A stretch of 60,234 nucleotides of DNA, taken from Hyphococcus sp. (GTDB lineage Bacteria; Pseudomonadota; Alphaproteobacteria; Caulobacterales; Parvularculaceae). This document shows positions 1 to 7,055 of this stretch, piece after piece. The stretch covers positions 1 through 60,234 of the forward strand of contig BQJG01000011.1 in NCBI GenBank assembly GCA_021604585.1. Reading direction: 5' to 3'. The position numbers were made by a program, and so were the translations under genes. Below the pieces are notes generated by a model, which saw only the letters and a program-made list of their open reading frames with translations, did not search any database and had not been told where the DNA came from. The first letter of the stretch is position 1; every line of letters starts with the position of its first letter.

Positions 1-547
1 TCAGTCGCGCCAGCGCTGATATCCAGCGCCGCATAATCCTCGAAATGTACTGCCGTTCCTCGCTCCCCGTTCAAAAACATGTATGCGCTCAGCAACGCTA
101 ACAACAAACATCGCGTCCGCGAACAGATGCGAGCGCCCAACTAGGCGAATGATTTTAATCTTTCGGATGCAGAATACTTGATTCGACTTCGTTCCCATCC
201 CCGGTCATAATTTTTTGACTAGGTGGTTCTCAAGAGTCAGTTCAGTAACTGCCTCTTTCAGATCGTTCGCTTCACGGCACAGACCCTTCACCTCAGGCGA
301 ACTTGCCTGACGTGCGGTATCGCCAGCCAGCGCTTCTTTCCGGCTTCGAGAAACTCCCCGGCCAACTGAAATAAAGGCTTTGCGCAATACCTTCCCGGAG
401 ACACAACTCGGCAATCGAATATTCGCCGCGAAGCCCCTCCGGAACAATGCGGATTTTTTCTTCAGTCACGTGGCGTATCCGCGTTGCACGGCGTATATCT
501 TTTACGGCCTTCTCGGCCGAACCTTCCGGCCTGGATTTCTCTCTCAT
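1..547 (-). pseudogene. Decayed IS3-family transposase (orfA plus start of orfB)
   Basis: Remnant of an IS3-type insertion sequence. The stretch from 547 down to about 350 reads as the helix-turn-helix part of IS3 OrfA (TEEKIRIVPEGLRGEYSIAE, then CLREGIAQSLY). The reading then shifts frame near 350-375 and continues as LAGDTARQASSPEVK followed by a leucine-rich zone ending in LENHLVKKL at the stop at 205-207. That stop lies beside a run of six A residues on the - strand, the usual place for the programmed -1 shift into OrfB. OrfB then begins with MTGDGNEVE and, after another frame change, IIRLVGRSHL, which matches the IS3 OrfB N-terminus from memory. No intact OrfB catalytic core is visible, so the copy is dead or cut by the window edge. 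Terminal inverted repeats were not found. Confidence 0.72.
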
Positions 548-1214
548 CTCAGATCTTCCTCAGACCTACGATGAACCAAAACCCTCCGTTACAAAAACCT
601 CGCAATCTGTCTCACTGTCGCTGACGGGAACACTAACCCCACTACTCGCTGTTCTAGAGATCGGTATCTATTTATAATCCGATCCAGAGATGTGGTTTTG
701 TATAAATTTGTGCGCGCAAAGCCCGTCAGCCGTCGAAACGTTCCTCGCTTTTCCGACACCGACCATCACTAGTAGTAATTAGGATTAGCCGGTTTAAGAG
801 TCTGCCTCATTGCCAATTTCCCGCAAAGTCGCCCGAAATTCAGCCAGCGGCACCTGACAAAGAGTTCGATACGCGTTCACGAAGGGGAGCCAATTATTAG
901 AAAGAGCCGCTTTTTATCGGCGACGTCGAACGTAACGATGAGCAGCAAACCGGGCAAGTTATTCCGATTTGCTCGCCCGGAAACTATCCGTGAACGGTAA
1001 TCTTCGAGATTCTTCGTCATTCGCATAGAATGGCTCCCGTTTTTCCAGAAATTGAAGCGTAGCGTGTCGAGAAGGCGCGCGATTGCTGATGCCGCATTAA
1101 GAAAAGCCTGAAAGTGTTGTGGACTTCATCGGTAGGCGTACTAATCGGGTCCCGCAATAGTCACTCCTATCACCGGACGGAGCGGCAGAGCCGAGAGAAA
1201 TTGCTGCTCAGAAA
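548..1214. other. Gene-poor stretch with one doubtful 49-codon reading frame
   Basis: I see no recognisable gene in these 667 bases. The only candidate is a 49-codon - strand frame at 877-1026 (ATG at 1026, GGGAG eight bases upstream, ending in LFLIIGSPS). It resembles nothing I know and may be chance. The stretch lies between a dead transposase and a gene with a decayed active site, so it may be degraded mobile DNA. Confidence 0.3.
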
Positions 1215-1706
1215 TCAATTAGAGACGCGAACTGCATTCAACAGCGCTAACAGGGCCTGGCGCATTTTGTTGTTTTCTTCCTGGGAGAGCAGTTCGAGAA
1301 GGATCTGAGGCAATGTGACTACATGTCCGGCGCAAAAGCGAATACGTTCAAGAAATATGGCCTCGCGGGCCGCGTCCGCTGTTTTGACCTGATCGGCGCA
1401 GACATAAACGTCGTACCCTTCTAGCAGCATGGACAGCGCAATTTGCGTGACCGCTCCTTCAAGCAAGGCGCCAATTAGAATCAACGAACGGCGCCTTAAC
1501 TCGCCGAATTTCATCATGAACGCGTTGTCGATCACAAAGGCGGCCTCCCCCCGCAAGTCGAGAAGCGGCGCCCCGATCGCGTCGGCGAGATCGACGGCCA
1601 AGGACCATTGCGGCGCCTCGCTATTTGCACTCCTGCTTCGCGCCAGCGGCTCTTCGATAAGAATAATTGCGCAATTTTGCGCTGCAATCATGGGTTCCCC
1701 GGCCAT
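1215..1706 (-). CDS. Isochorismatase-fold protein, catalytic cysteine lost
   Basis: A 163-residue protein of the isochorismatase/YcaC-like cysteine hydrolase fold. The recognisable core runs from about residue 65 to 150: an AF...RSLILIGALLEG strand and loop, then VTQIALSMLLEGYDVYVCAD, then the C-terminal VVTLPQILLELL helix seen in YcaC relatives. In active members the loop reads roughly T-E-x-CV with a nucleophilic Cys. Here it reads LLEGAV, so Ala replaces the Cys, and the N-terminal catalytic Asp of the LIDxQ strand is Glu (IILIEE). The protein is also shorter than the usual 180-210 residues. It is probably not a hydrolase; a binding or regulatory role is inference. The ATG at 1706 follows AGGAG by eight bases, so the gene seems to be translated. 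It is last in the leftward run behind the AraC-type regulator (48-base gap). Confidence 0.6.
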   Translation of the reverse strand: MAGEPMIAAQNCAIILIEEPLARSRSANSEAPQWSLAVDLADAIGAPLLDLRGEAAFVIDNAFMMKFGELRRRSLILIGALLEGAVTQIALSMLLEGYDVYVCADQVKTADAAREAIFLERIRFCAGHVVTLPQILLELLSQEENNKMRQALLALLNAVRVSN

Positions 1707-1753
1707 TCGAACACTCCTTAATAAGCCCTGCGCGACTTCGCTCTTGTCATTGG

Positions 1754-2650
1754 CTAACGGCTCAGTGCTTTGTACTCAGACGGCGTGACGCCGACGAATC
1801 GACGAAAGCTCTCGGAGAAATGAGCGTGGCTCGCAAAACCGAGCGCATGGGCCACGGTCGTGACGGTGGCTTCTGACTTGGCGAGAAGTTCGCAGGCGCG
1901 GGCGATGCGGCGCTCGGTAAGATAGCGGTGCGGAGCGACGCCGGTCGTTGACCGGAATGCGCTCGCGAAATGATGAGGGCTCAACTCTGCGACGCGCGCG
2001 AGTTCGGCTTGAGTCAATTCTTCGCCGAGATGGGCTTCGATGAAATCAACGACCCGGCGCAAGCGCCGGATTCCAAGACCGCCGTCTGTTGTGCGACAGC
2101 TTTGCGCGCCGGCGTAGTTGCGGAGAATGTGGACAGCGAGAACGACGCCTAACGATTCAAGGTATGGGCGCCCCGACCATCCGCCAAACTGGAGTTCGAG
2201 GCGCAGCTTTGCAACGATTGAGTCGATTTCCGGATCGCGCATGCCGAGTCGTGCGCGGATTTCGTTATCTTCGCGAATACCGGTTTCCCGAAGCAGCTTT
2301 TCGATGAGCGCAGGCTCGAACGCAATGGCGAGCAGCGTAGGCCTGGCGCTCCACCGTGAATAGCAAGGCATGCCGGCCGGAACGATCTGGGCTGAATTCG
2401 GCAAAAGCCATAGGCGGCGGGAATTATCGTCTCCGGCAGGGCGCCATTCCAATTCGAAAGCGTCGCTTTCGACGACGGCGACGACGAGCTGAGCGGCGCC
2501 GATTTCGGCGCCGTCATTCGCCGCGAGACGGCCTCGGCTGACAGTAACGCCGCCGGCGTTCAATCGACTGCAAAGCATGAAGCCCGGCGACGGCTTCGCG
2601 CCAGCGAAGTCGATGAGTTCATGTCTCCGCCATTGATACGCCGCACCCAT
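1754..2650 (-). CDS. AraC-family transcriptional regulator
   Basis: A DNA-binding regulator of about 298 residues. The C-terminal hundred residues hold the two helix-turn-helix motifs of the AraC/XylS family (LTQAELARVAELSPHHFASA; later VTTVAHALGFASHAHFSESF followed by RRFVGVTPSEYK). The N-terminal part is a cupin-like sensor with no recognisable ligand site. I place the start at the ATG at 2650, seven bases past the dioxygenase stop. An in-frame ATG at 2695 would overlap the dioxygenase and has no better ribosome site. It lies between the dioxygenase and the isochorismatase-fold gene on the same strand, so it is probably cotranscribed with the quorum sensing genes and may pass on their signal. 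Its target is unknown. Confidence 0.85.
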   Translation of the reverse strand: MGAAYQWRRHELIDFAGAKPSPGFMLCSRLNAGGVTVSRGRLAANDGAEIGAAQLVVAVVESDAFELEWRPAGDDNSRRLWLLPNSAQIVPAGMPCYSRWSARPTLLAIAFEPALIEKLLRETGIREDNEIRARLGMRDPEIDSIVAKLRLELQFGGWSGRPYLESLGVVLAVHILRNYAGAQSCRTTDGGLGIRRLRRVVDFIEAHLGEELTQAELARVAELSPHHFASAFRSTTGVAPHRYLTERRIARACELLAKSEATVTTVAHALGFASHAHFSESFRRFVGVTPSEYKALSR

Positions 2651-2657
2651 CGCAGAC

Positions 2658-3575
2658 TCAGCGTGCAGCTTGTTGTTCGCGGGCGGCCAGATCATCGTAA
2701 TACTGGCGCATCAAGTCGTACTGCTCGTCTTTCAGCGCATCGGTGAACGGAAGATGGTCGGGCGCCTGATCGCCAGTGAGCAGGACGCTCGGGCATTGGC
2801 CTTCGTAATTGCCGAGGCTTGGCAGGTGCTGTCGATAGCCGACGAGCGCCGCCAATTCCACCGGAAACGACCGCGCTATGTGCGGCGGATAGGCGAGCCA
2901 CTGGTTCTCCCAAGGCTTCAGCCAGCCGAGGCAATAGGACATGATAATTCCGCGCCGGGGTTTCGCGCTGCGGTTGGCGCCGCCCGAATGCAGGGTCGAG
3001 CCGAGGAAGAACAGCGCCGAGCCTCGCGGCATAACCGCTGGTATGGCGTCCTCGTCGGGCAGCATGGCGTGCTGGTCGCCCAGGTGGCTTTTCGGCCAGA
3101 GACGCGTCGCGCCGTTTTCACTTGTGAAATCGTCGAGCGCCCACATGACATTGACCATGTATTGCATTGCGCCTTTGGGGCCGGCCCACATGTCCTGGTC
3201 GCGATGAGGGGCTTGGACGCGCGCACCCGGGTGAATCTCGATTGCTTGCGTCAGGTTTAGCTGAAGGCATTGACACCATGCGCCGATCGCGCGTTCGACG
3301 ACGCGCATGACCGCCGGATGCATGACGATCTCTTGCGCCTCGTGCGAACGCCTCAACACAGCGCCGAAGCGTTTCGTCTCGGCGCCATAGAACATGCCGT
3401 GGCCGAACGATGCTGCATGGAAATGCGGATCGAGTTCTGCGCAAAGCCGGTCGATCGACGCCGGATCGAGGAGCGCCGGCGCAATGACGTAACCGTCTGC
3501 GAGGAGCCGATTCGTGAGCGCGTCGACATCGGTATCCATCGAATCGAACTCTTGGTTGGTCGCGACAGATTGCAT
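2658..3575 (-). CDS. PhyH-type Fe(II)/2-oxoglutarate dioxygenase
   Basis: A 305-residue protein of the phytanoyl-CoA dioxygenase family, which hydroxylates substrates with Fe(II), O2 and 2-oxoglutarate. The facial triad is visible: His124 and Asp126 in APHRDQDMW, and the distal His196 in GSTLHSGGANRS. An Arg about twelve residues later (KPRRGI) would bind 2-oxoglutarate. The start at 3575 follows GGAG by eight bases. It lies 18 bases behind luxI on the same strand. A PhyH gene next to luxR/luxI is a recurring arrangement recalled from sphingomonad genomes. An enzyme that alters the acyl-homoserine lactone or a related acyl chain is a common suggestion, but the substrate is not known to me. 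Confidence 0.85.
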   Translation of the reverse strand: MQSVATNQEFDSMDTDVDALTNRLLADGYVIAPALLDPASIDRLCAELDPHFHAASFGHGMFYGAETKRFGAVLRRSHEAQEIVMHPAVMRVVERAIGAWCQCLQLNLTQAIEIHPGARVQAPHRDQDMWAGPKGAMQYMVNVMWALDDFTSENGATRLWPKSHLGDQHAMLPDEDAIPAVMPRGSALFFLGSTLHSGGANRSAKPRRGIIMSYCLGWLKPWENQWLAYPPHIARSFPVELAALVGYRQHLPSLGNYEGQCPSVLLTGDQAPDHLPFTDALKDEQYDLMRQYYDDLAAREQQAAR

Positions 3576-3593
3576 GAGAATTTCTCCGATTGT

Positions 3594-4211
3594 TCAGGCG
3601 GCAAGTTCCGGTCGATGTTGGGAAAGGCGCGGCGCCGCGGGCGGACACCGCCAGTTCGCCGCGAGGAGGTCGGCCGTATCGCCGTCCATGTGGATCTCGA
3701 CGGCGCCTGCAGGCGCGCCGCCGGCGGCCCGCGGCAGTCCGAGCGGCGTGCAGCGCCAACCCGCGGAGAGGAGCTCCGAGAGGAAACTCATGTGGCAGAC
3801 GGCGGTGTAGCTCGCGACGCCGGCGGCCCGTGCATAGTCAATGATGCCGCGCGCCAGGATGTTGCGCGCTGCTATGCGGTCCCTCTTGCGCAGCGGCAGG
3901 CAGAGCCGCGTGATTTCTCGAATGGCAGGTCCTCGCGGAATGGAGGCTTCGCAGAGTTCGGGAAACACGGTGTCGAGCAGATGCGGCCGGTCCGTGCGCA
4001 GGAATCGAATTGAGGCGATGTGCCGGCCCGCATTGTCTGCAAGGACGAGATAGGACGCGTCATCGTCGTCGAAGGCGTCGCGCTCCTCGCCATTCTCATT
4101 CGGGAGGTCCCAACGGAAGATGTCGACGAAGAGACGCTTCCGGTCGCGATGCATCGATCGCACGAGGTCCGGAAATTCTTCGAGATTGCGCCGGTCGATG
4201 AGGCGAAGCAT
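3594..4211 (-). CDS. luxI: Acyl-homoserine lactone synthase, LuxI family
   Basis: Makes an N-acyl-homoserine lactone from S-adenosylmethionine and an acyl donor. The 205-residue protein has the invariant LuxI residues near their canonical positions: Arg24, Phe28 and Trp34 in RKRLFVDIFRW; Asp45 and Asp48 in RDAFDDD; Arg69 in SIRFLRT; Phe83 in VFPEL; and Glu99 and Arg102 in REITRL. The C-terminal acyl pocket does not let me name the chain. The ATG at 4211 follows a GGAGGG placed close to it. The gene sits between luxR (upstream, same strand) and the PhyH dioxygenase, and a perfect palindrome 62 bases upstream is a likely LuxR site, so positive autoinduction is expected. Confidence 0.92.
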   Translation of the reverse strand: MLRLIDRRNLEEFPDLVRSMHRDRKRLFVDIFRWDLPNENGEERDAFDDDDASYLVLADNAGRHIASIRFLRTDRPHLLDTVFPELCEASIPRGPAIREITRLCLPLRKRDRIAARNILARGIIDYARAAGVASYTAVCHMSFLSELLSAGWRCTPLGLPRAAGGAPAGAVEIHMDGDTADLLAANWRCPPAAPRLSQHRPELAA

Positions 4212-4265
4212 GAACCCTCCACGTTTTGCTGCGTGGAGAGTTCCCCGATCTCGCTTTCAAGTCAT

Positions 4266-4281
4266 TGTGCCGATCGGCACA
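4266..4281. promoter_or_regulatory. Candidate lux box (16-base perfect palindrome)
   Basis: TGTGCCGATCGGCACA is a perfect palindrome in the 79-base gap between the luxR stop and the luxI start. Its centre is about 62 bases upstream of the luxI ATG, where a LuxR-type activator site normally sits. The sequence is not the classical ACCTGNC-type box, so the assignment rests on symmetry and position. It could also act as a hairpin at the end of the luxR message. Confidence 0.65.
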
Positions 4282-4290
4282 TTGACCGGA

Positions 4291-5067
4291 CTATCGAAGC
4301 GCATCGACCAGCCCGATCTGGCCTTCGAAAAGCGCGCGCATGACGACCTGCATGCGGCTGCTGACTTCATAGTGCGCGCGGGCGGCCTCGATATGGCGTT
4401 TCACTGTGCCTTGCGAAATGCCAAGAATCTGTCCGATTTCCCAATCCGACTTGCCCTTCGCGGCGAAGAGCACGCATTCGAGCTGGCGTTGCGTCAGCGG
4501 CCCCTTAATCGGGCGCTTCGCTTTCGGATAGGCGTTGAACACCATGGCGCGGGCAGCCTGAAATGCGAAACCGCCGATAAGCTGCGCCATTTTGAGATTA
4601 TCGCGCGGCAGGGTGCGGCCTGTCGCCATTGCGAAATTGCAGCTTCCGTTCGCTTCGCCTGGTAGGTGAGCGGGGACTGTATATCCGTCGTCAATGCCCG
4701 CCTTTATGGTGCGCTCGCGAATGTCGCGATGCGCCTCAGTCACGGGTATGAGCGTTGGTATGTCGGACCAGCAAAATCCGACATTGGTGCGCTGGCTCGC
4801 CAACAGCACAGGATCGTTCGCAACAATATTGTCGGCGATGTAGCGTTCGATCCAGCTCTCAGGGTAGGTGCCGAGCGCGACGAGTTCGCCTTCCTCCATA
4901 TGCGTTAGCGCTTCAGAATAGCCGCTGAGGTCGACATGATGGATGAGCGCAAAATAGTCGAAGCCCATTTCGGTCGTGATGTCGGCTAAAAGTCCGCGCA
5001 GCTCCGATGGGCTGCCAAGGGTCCGAGCTTTATCGACAAACGCCTGGACGGCGTTCAGGCCGGTCAT
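4291..5067 (-). CDS. luxR: LuxR-family autoinducer-binding regulator
   Basis: Quorum sensing transcription factor of 258 residues. The N-terminal two thirds form the autoinducer-binding domain; the conserved Trp, Tyr, Asp and Trp of the ligand pocket can be read in WIERYIADNIVANDPVL and the following CWSDI. The C-terminal LuxR/GerE helix-turn-helix starts at LTQRQLECVLFAAKGKSDWE and includes ILGISQGTVKRHI. I chose the ATG at 5067 because AAGGAG lies ten bases upstream; an in-frame ATG at 5106 would add 13 arginine-rich residues without a ribosome site. It lies directly upstream of luxI in the same direction. It should bind the LuxI product and act at the palindrome between the two genes. Confidence 0.92.
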   Translation of the reverse strand: MTGLNAVQAFVDKARTLGSPSELRGLLADITTEMGFDYFALIHHVDLSGYSEALTHMEEGELVALGTYPESWIERYIADNIVANDPVLLASQRTNVGFCWSDIPTLIPVTEAHRDIRERTIKAGIDDGYTVPAHLPGEANGSCNFAMATGRTLPRDNLKMAQLIGGFAFQAARAMVFNAYPKAKRPIKGPLTQRQLECVLFAAKGKSDWEIGQILGISQGTVKRHIEAARAHYEVSSRMQVVMRALFEGQIGLVDALR

Positions 5068-5371
5068 GTATCGCCCTCTCCTTCCCGACTCGCTCCGAAC
5101 AGCCATCGCACCAATAGAAAAGCGTAATCGGCCTAATTCTAAAATTGACGAAAAGTATTTCGACGGAGTCTATTAATCTCAGAGAGTAACAATCTCAGGT
5201 AGAATCTGGAAGCGCAATTACATATTTCTGGTTAACTCTAACATTGAAGCATACACAGGATCCGCGCACGCGCAGCCGTTCCCGTGAGCGCGAAAATGTG
5301 CAAACGAGCAACGCCGTTTTCGATCAACGCTGCGGCGCTTGATTGCGCGCGAACGAATCACAACGAAGCCG
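5068..5371. promoter_or_regulatory. Divergent promoter region between luxR and the lasso-locus regulator
   Basis: These 304 bases separate the leftward luxR run from the rightward GntR gene, so both promoters must lie here. The middle (about 5105-5230) is clearly more A/T-rich than its surroundings. AATCTCAG occurs twice, at 5175-5182 and 5191-5198, sixteen bases apart, and may be a binding site. No copy of the lux box palindrome is present. Confidence 0.4.
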
Positions 5372-6034
5372 ATGGCCGGGCGAGTCTCGATAACGGAAAG
5401 CATGTACCGCACGCTGATGGAACGTGTGCTCGCCGGCGCGTTTTCACCCGGCGCGCGTATCGACGTAAATGAGATCGCTGCTGCCGACGGCGTCAGTCCG
5501 ACTCCCGTGCGCAATGCGCTTAATCGGCTGGTCGGCGCAGGACTTCTCGTATCGCACTCCAACGAAGGCTTTTTTGCGCCGATCCTTTCCGAGCAGGATC
5601 TGCGCGAACTCTACGATTCCAGCGCCGCGCTGCTCGGGCTCGCCATCGCCAGGGCGGCCAACGCGCGGCCGCCTCCAAAATCCGCTCCAATCATTGGCGC
5701 GCACGCTGACGAAGCGATTGAGCAGCGCACCGAGGCGGCGTTCCGAAACATTATGCAGCTCTGCGCCAATACTTGGCTTTGCGCTGCGCTGAACGACATC
5801 GCCCTCCGATTGAGGCCGGTTCGCGTTCACGAAAGCCAAGTGATAGTTAATGGAACCGCCGAATTGCGCAAGATTTTGCGAGCCAATGAGGAGCTCGATT
5901 TTACGGAACTGGACCGGCTCATCGGCGCTTATCATCGCCGCCGCATCCGCCTTGCGTCCGAATTGTTTGCGAATATGCAGCTGCGCGATCCCCGCCCTGC
6001 TGCTGCCGCTCGACCGGCCGGCGAGCGCGGATAA
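5372..6034 (+). CDS. GntR-family regulator of the lasso peptide locus
   Basis: A 220-residue regulator. Residues 5-70 form the GntR winged helix (SITESMYRTLMERVLAGAFS, then NEIAAADGVSPTPVRNALNR). The C-terminal part is helical and resembles an FCD-type sensor but is short and lacks an obvious metal-binding histidine set. I place the start at the ATG at 5372; a TTG at 5339 is less likely. It is the first gene of the rightward run GntR - precursor - protease - cyclase. A GntR gene near isopeptidase-type lasso clusters is recalled from the literature on these loci. The 170 bases to the precursor contain palindromes that could be its operator. The inducer is unknown. Confidence 0.82.
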   Translation: MAGRVSITESMYRTLMERVLAGAFSPGARIDVNEIAAADGVSPTPVRNALNRLVGAGLLVSHSNEGFFAPILSEQDLRELYDSSAALLGLAIARAANARPPPKSAPIIGAHADEAIEQRTEAAFRNIMQLCANTWLCAALNDIALRLRPVRVHESQVIVNGTAELRKILRANEELDFTELDRLIGAYHRRRIRLASELFANMQLRDPRPAAAARPAGERG

Positions 6035-6044
6035 AACACCCTAT

Positions 6045-6113
6045 ACGGATAATATTTCCGAAAAATTTTCCGACCAAGGTCCAAGCACCTGAATTACCGT
6101 CAGAATATTCTGA
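6045..6113. promoter_or_regulatory. Palindromic operator candidates in front of the lasso precursor
   Basis: Between the GntR stop and the precursor there is a perfect 14-base palindrome, TCAGAATATTCTGA (6100-6113), and about 40 bases earlier a near-palindrome, CGGATAATATTTCCG. Both are A/T-rich at the centre, as expected for operators. Binding by the adjacent GntR protein is inference from position. Confidence 0.45.
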
Positions 6114-6165
6114 TGATTATCTCACAATTGCTTAGGGATAGTCGCGCTCCGAACCTAGACTCCTC

Positions 6166-6186
6166 TCGCCATGGTTCTCATGGCGA
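6166..6186 (+). promoter_or_regulatory. Hairpin in the leader of the lasso precursor message
   Basis: TCGCCATG and CATGGCGA form a perfect 8-base-pair stem with a 5-base loop, ending 18 bases before the precursor ATG. The ribosome site AAGGAG (6193-6198) lies just outside it. It may protect the 5' end of the message or, as DNA, bind a regulator. Confidence 0.45.
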
Positions 6187-6204
6187 AACTGAAAGGAGCA
6201 AGTC

Positions 6205-6336
6205 ATGAAACAGAATGACAGCCGTGAAGACGGCATCATCGATCGCGAAGACGACATCGTCGAACTCGGATCGGTCACCGAACTCACCAAGGGCTTTCTG
6301 GCCGAGCCGCCCGAGACCCAAGACGGCGAGAACTGA
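6205..6336 (+). CDS. Lasso peptide precursor (43 residues)
   Basis: A small gene with a strong ribosome site (AAGGAG, six bases before ATG). The protein is an acidic leader of 29 residues followed by the predicted core GFLAEPPETQDGEN. The leader ends IVELGSVTELTK: threonine at -2, and LG seven residues before the cut, the same spacing as in the astexin-1 precursor from memory (VLGKASAETR before Gly1). Gly1 would be joined to the Glu8 side chain, giving an 8-residue ring with Pro7-Glu8, as in caulosegnin I. The tail would be only TQDGEN, six polar residues with no bulky plug, making a 14-residue product. Protease and cyclase genes follow directly. The precursor role is well supported by context; core boundaries and threading are inference. 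Confidence 0.85.
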   Translation: MKQNDSREDGIIDREDDIVELGSVTELTKGFLAEPPETQDGEN

Positions 6337-6378
6337 GCAGAAGGGCGCTGGTCCGATTGGGCCAGCGCCCGCTCTGCT
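6336..6378 (+). terminator. Strong hairpin between precursor and protease genes
   Basis: GGGCGCTGG (6343-6351) pairs perfectly with CCAGCGCCC (6362-6370) around a 10-base loop, and AGCAGA (6336-6341) pairs with TCTGCT (6373-6378) outside it. The structure starts at the precursor stop codon and ends 14 bases before the next ATG. There is no T run after it, so it is more likely a partial terminator or a 3' stabiliser that lets precursor message exceed enzyme message. Confidence 0.6.
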
Positions 6379-6392
6379 TACGGGAGCCGACG

Positions 6393-7046
6393 ATGAACGA
6401 AGTGGGACTTTTCGCGGCCGATGTGGGCGGCCAGATCGTATTTCTGAATGTTGCGCGCAACAGATATCTTGCAGTAGCGCGAGACATATTAGCGCCGTTC
6501 CTCGTTCAGGAAGACGAGCGGGGGCGTTTCACGCCAGCGGAAATCGAACGCGCCGCCGCAGCGCTTCGGCAGGTCGGCTGGCCATCCGCGCATGTAAAGT
6601 CTGCGCCGCTCCCGCTCACTTCCCATATCCAAGCAACGCGTTCGCTTGAGCTGTCGCCCTTAAAACCGACACGTTTGGCGAATCCGCGCGCGGCGCTGAG
6701 CCTGTTTCGCGCAGCGAGGAGAATTGAGCGCTACCAGCTTGCCGAGATCGTTGGATCGAGGTTGGCCCATCGGTTGAAGATCGCCTGCTCAACAAGTCCC
6801 GCGCGGGTCATTGAGCGAAGTCTTGCATTCGCGGCTTGGCGCCCGCTGGCTTCGGACAAAGACCGCTGCCTTTGCGATTCGCTTGCGCTCTCGATGTATC
6901 TCGGACGCGACGGCAAGGATATCGACTGGGTGTTCGGCGTGAGCGCACCATTTTTTCTGGCGCATTGCTGGCTTCAAATGGGCGATCTCGTGCTGAACGA
7001 TTCGATCGAGCACACCCGACAGTACGCTCCTGTCATGATCGTGTGA
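6393..7046 (+). CDS. Lasso peptide leader peptidase (B protein, RRE plus B2)
   Basis: Removes the leader so the cyclase can act on Gly1. The 217 residues fit the fused B protein of proteobacterial lasso clusters: residues 1-65 look like a PqqD-like leader-recognition domain (IVFLNVARNRYLAVARDI), and residues 100-217 are the transglutaminase-fold cysteine protease. The motif RCLCDSLALSMYL supplies the catalytic Cys159, FLAHCWLQ gives His191, and VLNDSIEHTRQYAP gives Asp203. I use the ATG at 6393, preceded by GGGAG at seven bases; an earlier in-frame start at 6357 falls inside the hairpin. The cyclase gene begins nine bases after the stop. All triad residues are present, so the enzyme should be active. 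Confidence 0.9.
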   Translation: MNEVGLFAADVGGQIVFLNVARNRYLAVARDILAPFLVQEDERGRFTPAEIERAAAALRQVGWPSAHVKSAPLPLTSHIQATRSLELSPLKPTRLANPRAALSLFRAARRIERYQLAEIVGSRLAHRLKIACSTSPARVIERSLAFAAWRPLASDKDRCLCDSLALSMYLGRDGKDIDWVFGVSAPFFLAHCWLQMGDLVLNDSIEHTRQYAPVMIV

Positions 7047-7055
7047 GCAGGAGAG

